Shown: positions 57,720 through 64,000 of the stretch, piece by piece | How the letters are laid out: the number at the start of each line of letters is the position of its first letter | Numbering within the stretch: the first letter of the stretch is position 1 | Assembly (NCBI GenBank): GCA_020284085.1 | Contig: JACEVL010000484.1 | Coordinates: 1,483,501-1,547,500, forward strand | Direction of reading: 5' to 3' | DNA length: 64,000 bases | From: Aporrectodea caliginosa | Taxonomy: Eukaryota; Annelida; Clitellata; Crassiclitellata; Lumbricidae | The notes under the pieces: model-generated | Database searches by the model: none | Seen by the model: only the letters and a program-made list of their open reading frames with translations | What the model was told of the DNA's origin: nothing | Position numbers and translations under genes: made by a program

Positions 57720-60600
57720 TTCTGTCTGTTTGTAATGTCAACAGAGTTCTCTTCGATGGGGTTTGATGACGAGCTCTGTCTGTTTGTAATGTCAACAGAG
57801 TTCTCTTCGATGGGGTTTGATGATGTTAACAGTTCTCTCCGATTGGGATTGATGACGAGCTCTGTCTGTTTGTAATGTCAACAGAGTTCTCTTCGATGGG
57901 GTTTGATGACGAACTCTGTCTGTTTGTAATGTCAACAGAGTTCTCTTCGATGGGGTTTGATGATGTTAACAGTTCTCTCCGATTGGGATTGATGACGAGC
58001 TCTGTCTGTTTGTAATGTCAACAGAGTTCTCTTCGATGGGGTTTGATGACGAACTCTGTCTGTTTGTAATGTCAACAGAGTTCTCTTCGATGGGGTTTGA
58101 TGATGTTAACAGTTCTCTCCGATTGGGATTGATGACGAGCTCTGTCTGTTTGTAATGTCAACAGAGTTCTCTTCGATGGGGTTTGATGACGAACTCTGTC
58201 TGTTTGTAATGTCAACAGAGTTCTCTTCGATGGGGTTTGATGATGTTAACAGTTCTCTCCGATTGGGATTGATGACGAGCTCTGTCTGTTTGTAATGTCA
58301 ACAGAGTTCTCTCCGATTGGGATTGATGACGAACTCTGTCTGTTTGTAATGTCAACAGAGTTCTCTTCGATGGGGTTTGATGATGTTAACAGTTCTCTCC
58401 GATTGGGATTGATGACGAGCTCTGTCTGTTTGTAATGTCAACAGAGTTCTCTTCGATGGGGTTTGATGACGAACTCTGTCTGTTTGTAATGTCAACAGAG
58501 TTCTCTTCGATGGGGTTTGATGATGTTAACAGTTCTCTCCGATTGGGATTGATGACGAGCTCTGTCTGTTTGTAATGTCAACAGAGTTCTCTTCGATGGG
58601 GTTTGATGACGAACTCTGTCTGTTTGTAATGTCAACAGAGTTCTCTTCGATGGGGTTTGATGACGAGCTCTGTCTGTTTGTAATGTCAACAGAGTTCTCT
58701 TCGATGGGGTTTGATGACGAGCTCTGTCTGTTTGTAATGTCAACAGAGTTCTCTTCGATGGGGTTTGATGATGTTAACAGTTCTCTCCGATTGGGATTGA
58801 TGACGAGCTCTGTCTGTTTGTAATGTCAACAGAGTTCTCTTCGATGGGGTTTGATGACGAACTCTGTCTGTTTGTAATGTCAACAGAGTTCTCTTCGATG
58901 GGGTTTGATGATGTTAACAGTTCTCTCCGATTGGGATTGATGACGAGCTCTGTCTGTTTGTAATGTCAACAGAGTTCTCTTCGATGGGGTTTGATGACGA
59001 ACTCTGTCTGTTTGTAATGTCAACAGAGTTCTCTTCGATGGGGTTTGATGATGTTAACAGTTCTCTCCGATTGGGATTGATGACGAGCTCTGTCTGTTTG
59101 TAATGTCAACAGAGTTCTCTTCGATGGGGTTTGATGACGAACTCTGTCTGTTTGTAATGTCAACAGAGTTCTCTTCGATGGGGTTTGATGATGTTAACAG
59201 TTCTCTCCGATTGGGATTGATGACGAGCTCTGTCTGTTTGTAATGTCAACAGAGTTCTCTCCGATTGGGATTGATGACGAGCTCTGTCTGTTTGTAATGT
59301 CAACAGAGTTCTCTTCGATGGGGTTTGATGATGTTAACAGTTCTCTCCGATTGGGATTGATGACGAGCTCTGTCTGTTTGTAATGTCAACAGAGTTCTCT
59401 CCGATTGGGATTGATGACGAACTCTGTCTGTTTGTAATGTCAACAGAGTTCTCTCCGATTGGGATTGATGACGAGCTCTGTCTGTTTGTAATGTCAACAG
59501 AGTTCTCTTCGATGGGGTTCGATGATGTTAACAGTTCTCTCCGATTGGGATTGATGACGAGCTCTGTCTGTTTGTAATGTCAACAGAGTTCTCTCCGATT
59601 GGGATTGATGACGAACTCTGTCTGTTTGTAATGTCAACAGAGTTCTCTTCGATGGGGTTTGATGATGTTAACAGTTCTCTCCGATTGGGATTGATGACGA
59701 GCTCTGTCTGTTTGTAATGTCAACAGAGTTCTCTCCGATCGGGATTGATGACGAGCTCTGTCTGTTTGTAATGTCAACAGAGTTCTCTTCGATGGGGTTT
59801 GATGATGTTAACAGTTCTCTCCGATTGGGATTGATGACGAGCTCTGTCTGTTTGTAATGTCAACAGAGTTCTCTCCGATTGGGATTGATGACGAGCTCTG
59901 TCTGTTTGTAATGTCAACAGAGTTCTCTCCGATTGGGATTGATGACGAGCTCTGTCTGTTTGTAATGTCAACAGAGTTCTCTTCTCGATGGGGTTTGATG
60001 ATGTTAACAGTTCTCTCCGATTGGAATTGATGACGAGCTCTGTCTGTTTGTAATGTCAACAGAGTTCTCTTCGATGGGGTTTGATGACGAACTCTGTCTG
60101 TTTGTAATGTCAACAGAGTTCTCGTCAACAGAGTTCTCTTCGATTGGGTTTGATGACGAACTCTGTCTGTTTGTAATGTCAACAGAGTTCTCTTCGATGG
60201 GGTTTGATGACGAACTCTGTCTGTTTGTAATGTCAACAGAGTTCTCTTCGATGGGGTTTGATGACGAACTCTGTCTGTTTGTAATGTCAATAGAGTTCTC
60301 TTCGATTGGGATTGATGACGAACTCTGTCTGTTTGTAATGTCAACAGAGTTCTCTTCGATTGGGATTGATGACGAACTCTGTCTGTTTGTAATGTCAACA
60401 GAGTTCTCTTCGATTGGGATTGATGACGAACTCTGTCTGTTTGTAATGTCAACAGAGTTCTCTTCGATTGGGATTGATGACGAACTCTGTCTGTTTGTAA
60501 TGTCAACAGAGTTCTCTTCGATTGGGATTGATGACGAACTCTGTCTGTTTGTAATGTCAACAGAGTTCTCTTCTCGATGGGGTTTGATGATGAGTTCTCT
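57720..60600. repeat. 2.9-kb minisatellite, 54-bp unit and 140-bp higher-order unit
   Basis: The 54-bp unit (GATGACGAGCTCTGTCTGTT, GTAATGTCAACAGAGTTCTC, CGATGGGGTTT) alternates with a 32-bp piece (GATGTTAACAGTTCTCTCCG). 54+54+32 gives the 140-bp period over about 57.8-59.2 kb; later parts change composition. 60.05-60.56 kb is almost pure 54-mers, so frames stay open on both strands (MSTEFSSMGFDDELCLFV repeated). Confidence 0.95.
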
Positions 60601-60675
60601 TGGTTGCGTTACCATTATTTTCATTACGATTGGTAACGATGATGGGTTCTGTTGATAATGATGAGTTCTCTGTCC

Positions 60676-60867
60676 GAAGGCAGGTCCATTGGCTTCTATG
60701 CCGCCCGGGGATGAATGAGATGAGTGAGGTTGTTGTCCCTGCCTTCCTCAAAGACATTTGTGAGTGAGCAACTTGTCCAGGGTTGCTACGCAGCGGCTTG
60801 AGGTACGGTTCGAACCCGCGACCCTCCGTTCACAAGCACCGAATATCCCTCTACACCGCCACGCCCC
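60676..60867 (-). repeat. SINE family A, third copy
   Basis: Minus-strand head GGGGCGTGGCGGTGTAGAGG, B box GGTTCGAACC; body CAAGTTGCTCACTCAC. Confidence 0.75.
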
Positions 60868-60919
60868 ACGCTTCTATTGATATCATCATCGTTTCTTTGT
60901 TAACATCCGACCTAAAATC

Positions 60920-61311
60920 ATTGGGAAAAAACCGGCAGTGTGTCAAATAACACTGCATGTGGACTCTAGAAATAATTTGCTCCCATATAATCAGTCAGGT
61001 TTTAGGATAAACTATTCTACCGAGTCCCTCCTGAGTCTTGAACCACCTGTTCTTATTATATGGATGGCGCCATGGATTGAGCCAGAGTTACCCTCCTGAC
61101 TCTGTTTGCTGTCAGTGCGACCTTTGACACGGTCGATCACCACGTTTTGAAAGAGCCTCGATTTATGACTTGTCTATGCTGCAAGAGGCCCTCTATAAAT
61201 TTTTAGATACGATACGATACGATACATTTTAATAAATACTCTGTTAGTTTCTTTGGCATTTCTAGTAAGCCGCTTGACTGGCCTCGCTCTCGTTTGGATT
61301 GGAGCATGTCC

Positions 61312-61342
<31 letters not shown>

Positions 61343-62600
61343 GAATTTATATGGCGCCCTTTCAAGATCTCTACTCAGTGACGTTCCCGCCACTGTCAAT
61401 GGGTCCACTCGTTCACATTGGGTTTTGCCACTCCTCTTGGTCTGCCGCTGGGCTCTGTTCTATATAGGTCCATTGCTATTCGTTTTGTACACTGCTGACA
61501 TTGCAACGGTCATGGCCTCCTGATGTGTTTTGAGTCAGCTTTATAATGATGATGATGAAGTCCAGACTTACCTTCATTGTCCATCATATGGTGATGTTCT
61601 CACTGCAGTAGCCACAACGTGGTGGACTGTGCTGGATCTTGGAGCTGGAGGGGGGGGTCGTCCAATCGCTCACGTCTCATAACATCTAAAACGTAATGTT
61701 TACCAGGTACATGTATATGGCTTGGTAATAGTCAGCAGTTAAGAAAAGCAGATTCTTTGGCCATGTCAACTAACGTTCCTCACTTTGTCATCTCTGCATC
61801 TGTGCACATAGTCTTGGTGTCGAACTCAATTAAGAACTTGCGTTTTCTGAGCATGTAACTGTCCTATGTGGCACTTAATTGTGTCTATGAGCTATGCCAA
61901 TTACGCGTCTCCCTCACCTAAAGTTACACTTAGGCCTTACCCTTGTCTCCCTCACCTAATGTTACGCTTGGGCCTTACCCTTGTCTCCCTCACCTAATGT
62001 TACGCTTGGGCCTTACCCTTGTCTCCCTCACCTATATAATGTTACGCTTAGGCCTATATATACTATTGTCTTGGGCCATCAACCTGGAACAGATTTCCTT
62101 TGGATTCGTGCGTTGTCTTAGCTAGGACATCAGCATCTCAGCTAGGCTCATATAGCCCAACTCCTTCACTTTGCTCAAATCTACACATATATGCTTGAAG
62201 TCTTGTACTGGCTCCCTATTGCTGCGCGCATCAAGTGTAAGATCCTCTTTCTGGTCTCCAAATCCCAGCTAGGCAGTGCCGCGAAATACGTCTAAGACTA
62301 TATGCGAAAGTCGTTATCTGCATCCTCGTCTCGCTCTTTGCGCTCTGCTGATCGGCTCGATCTTTTTGTTCCTGGGACTAGGACTGCTCTGGCCCAACAC
62401 CGGGCGGTTGTTGTGATGGGTCTCTCTATTTTGAATGACCTTCCCCCTCACGAAGGGCTAAACTAATGACGGGTTTTCCCTAATCGGTTTCTCACTTTTA
62501 AAAGCCTTTGCTTTTCCCCAGGGATTCCGTGCTGAGAACGCCTCTGAATAGTTAGTCTGCAAGAGGCGCTTTATAAATTATTAGATACGATACGATAGGA
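60920..62600 (+). pseudogene. Decayed L2/CR1-like LINE reverse transcriptase
   Basis: Fragments in changing frames: QSGFRINYSTES (60990s), FAVSATFDTVDHHVLKE at 61107-61157 (RT motif like LDLSAAFDTVDH), GPLLFVLYTADI (61455-61500), QLYNDDDEVQTYLHC (61531-61575, remnant of the YADD box with an added GAT), and an ORF2 end before AACGCCTCTGAATAG...GAGGCGCTTTATAAATT at 62537-62579. Many stops and frame changes; an (AATC)n SINE tail lies at 61313-61345. Confidence 0.8.
61908..62060. repeat. 38-bp tandem repeat, four copies
   Basis: TCTCCCTCACCTAATGTTAC plus GCTTGGGCCTTACCCTTG, near-identical copies inside the LINE remnant. Confidence 0.9.
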
Positions 62601-62769
62601 CATGGATTCTGCATGCACATTCTATAAATATTTGAAAACTGTTTTATCAGCCGGGGATCGGATGGGGCTCAACTCAGTAATTATCTTCGAGAGGCGCTAT
62701 ATAAATGCCTTGCATGAATGAATGAATGAATTAATTAATCAATGAATAGTCACCAATTCTTTTCGATTA

Positions 62770-63030
62770 GCAACGAGAAAGTCTTCCGTTGACATCGTCA
62801 TCGTTTCCTTCTCGTTGACGACGACGAAGTACACGTTGATATCGTCATTTCCTTCTGGTTGACAAAGACGAAGATATCGGTTGACATCGTCATCGTTTCT
62901 TTCAGGTTGACGTAAACGAAGATACATGTTGACATCGTCACAACTTCCTTCTCGTTGACGAAGATGAAGGTATACGTTGACATCGTCATCATGCCTTTCC
63001 GATTGACCTATATGAAGACATCCATTGATA
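62770..63030. repeat. Degenerate minisatellite, about 55-60-bp unit
   Basis: GTTGACATCGTCATCGTTTC, CTTCTCGTTGACGAAGACGA and variants, about five units. An open minus frame reflects the repeat. Confidence 0.75.
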
Positions 63031-64000
63031 GCATTGGTGATAATGTCTACGGATGTCTTCATCTAGTTCAATCGAAAAGAAATACCTATCTCACTTTCAC
63101 CCGTCCTCAGTCACTATATACTCGCCTCAAGTTCTCCAACCAATCCATTTCCCACACTGTATATCTCGACTCTGGAACGATCTTTCACTCAGTTCCGCAT
63201 ATTCTCAGTTTCCCCAGCAATACCGTCGCTCAACCACTGTTATCTGCTCAGCTTATCACCCCCACAAACCTCCAAATTAAAGCTCCACCTCCTGAAGAAT
63301 TCCTACCCTAATCCCCTTCAATCTTTGTGTCCATAGGTCCCTCTCTATGGACTTCCTCCTTCTCCATGCTCTACAATACTCTCTGGTAGCTCTGGTAGCA
63401 TCTCTTCCTCTTTCTCTCACCTTAAAACCTTCCTTTTTTCTCGGAGTACCTCGCACTGGGATCTCTTCTGAAAGGCTTATGCTATGAGAAGCGCTTTATA
63501 AATGATCAAATACAATACAATATACAATACAAATACAATCCACCTACCCTAATCCATCCAATCCTCTGCCTTTCAAGCTTCTCGACCTCAACTAAACTCT
63601 CAACTAAACTCGTCTTAGCAACTCTTCTACCTCCTCTCTCTGGTCTCTCCGGCAATCGGACTATCGGACTTTTTATAATCTTCGTTTAATATTTCAAACT
63701 CACACACCGTAGGATGGTTACAATTCATAGTATTATCATGACTTCGATCTTGTGATAGATATCAGCAGCAGAGGTTCCTTGTGATATGGGGAAGATGTTA
63801 CCTTAGCTCACAGAGGGAGAGACTTAAATAAAAAATGACAACTGTTTGATAAGTAGTTTCAAAGATATATTATAATGATGACAAAGTTTAGTTAATCCAG
63901 AAATATTGATTCGTGTAATGACATTTATAAAATAAATTAATAGATATGAAGTTTAATCCCTACACCATTCTTATCTTAATAGAAAGCATTAACCAATTAT
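63031..64000. other. Unassigned, with one LINE/SINE 3' module
   Basis: 63330-63525 matches 33870-34070 (CTCACCTTAAAACCTTCC; CTTCTGAAAGG...AGAAGCGCTTTATAAATG; AATAC repeats). From 63700 the sequence is AT-rich with nothing recognised. Confidence 0.45.

Noticed and set aside
57720..60600. CRISPR-like regular repeat array
   Set aside because: Eukaryotic context, no unique spacers, unit variants instead of spacers, no cas genes.
59808..60655. 250- and 200-codon frames with 18-residue repeats
   Set aside because: 54-bp minisatellite, open on both strands; no evidence for a transcript. Kept as a remark in the findings.

Overview
The window is animal nuclear DNA. It has spliced genes with GT-AG and a few GC-AG introns, many microsatellites, tRNA-derived SINEs, truncated non-LTR retrotransposons and short DNA transposons. 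The coatomer gene is very close to the human one, and the dispersed elements look like those of marine invertebrate deuterostomes. An echinoderm or a related marine invertebrate is my best guess; this is inference, not proof.

Two protein-coding genes can be reconstructed exon by exon, and they are convergent. (1) On the + strand, about 14.0-27.0 kb, lies the 3' part of a gene for a cell-surface or secreted protein with four CUB domains. Each CUB is encoded by two exons with a fixed phase pattern, a Ser/Thr/Pro-rich linker separates CUB2 from CUB3, and a short hydrophobic C-terminus resembles a GPI-anchor signal. The start and signal peptide are not seen. A SOL-1-like (suppressor of lurcher) protein is the tentative identity. 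(2) On the - strand, 53.2-31.7 kb, lies complete COPB1 (beta-COP of the COPI coat). Its 22 coding exons join in frame to 954 residues, and two introns need a GC-AG donor. A candidate COPB1 promoter with a TCTCGCGAGA palindrome lies at about 54.6 kb. The two genes are not functionally linked as far as I can see.

The rest is repeats. 1-13.9 kb has microsatellites, SINEs, LINE 3' ends and a 500-base pentanucleotide array. 27.0-31.7 kb holds a 2.0-kb hAT-like element that carries a GC-rich 21-bp minisatellite. COPB1 introns carry SINEs, MITEs, a LINE fragment inside a TATG compound satellite (39.6-42.4 kb) and a perfect 27-bp fold-back. 54.7-64 kb has SINEs, a MITE, a 2.9-kb minisatellite with 54-bp and 140-bp periods, and a decayed LINE.

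Eleven hAT-like elements were delimited by matching terminal inverted repeats and exact 8-bp target-site duplications read from the sequence. Long open frames inside simple repeats are not genes.
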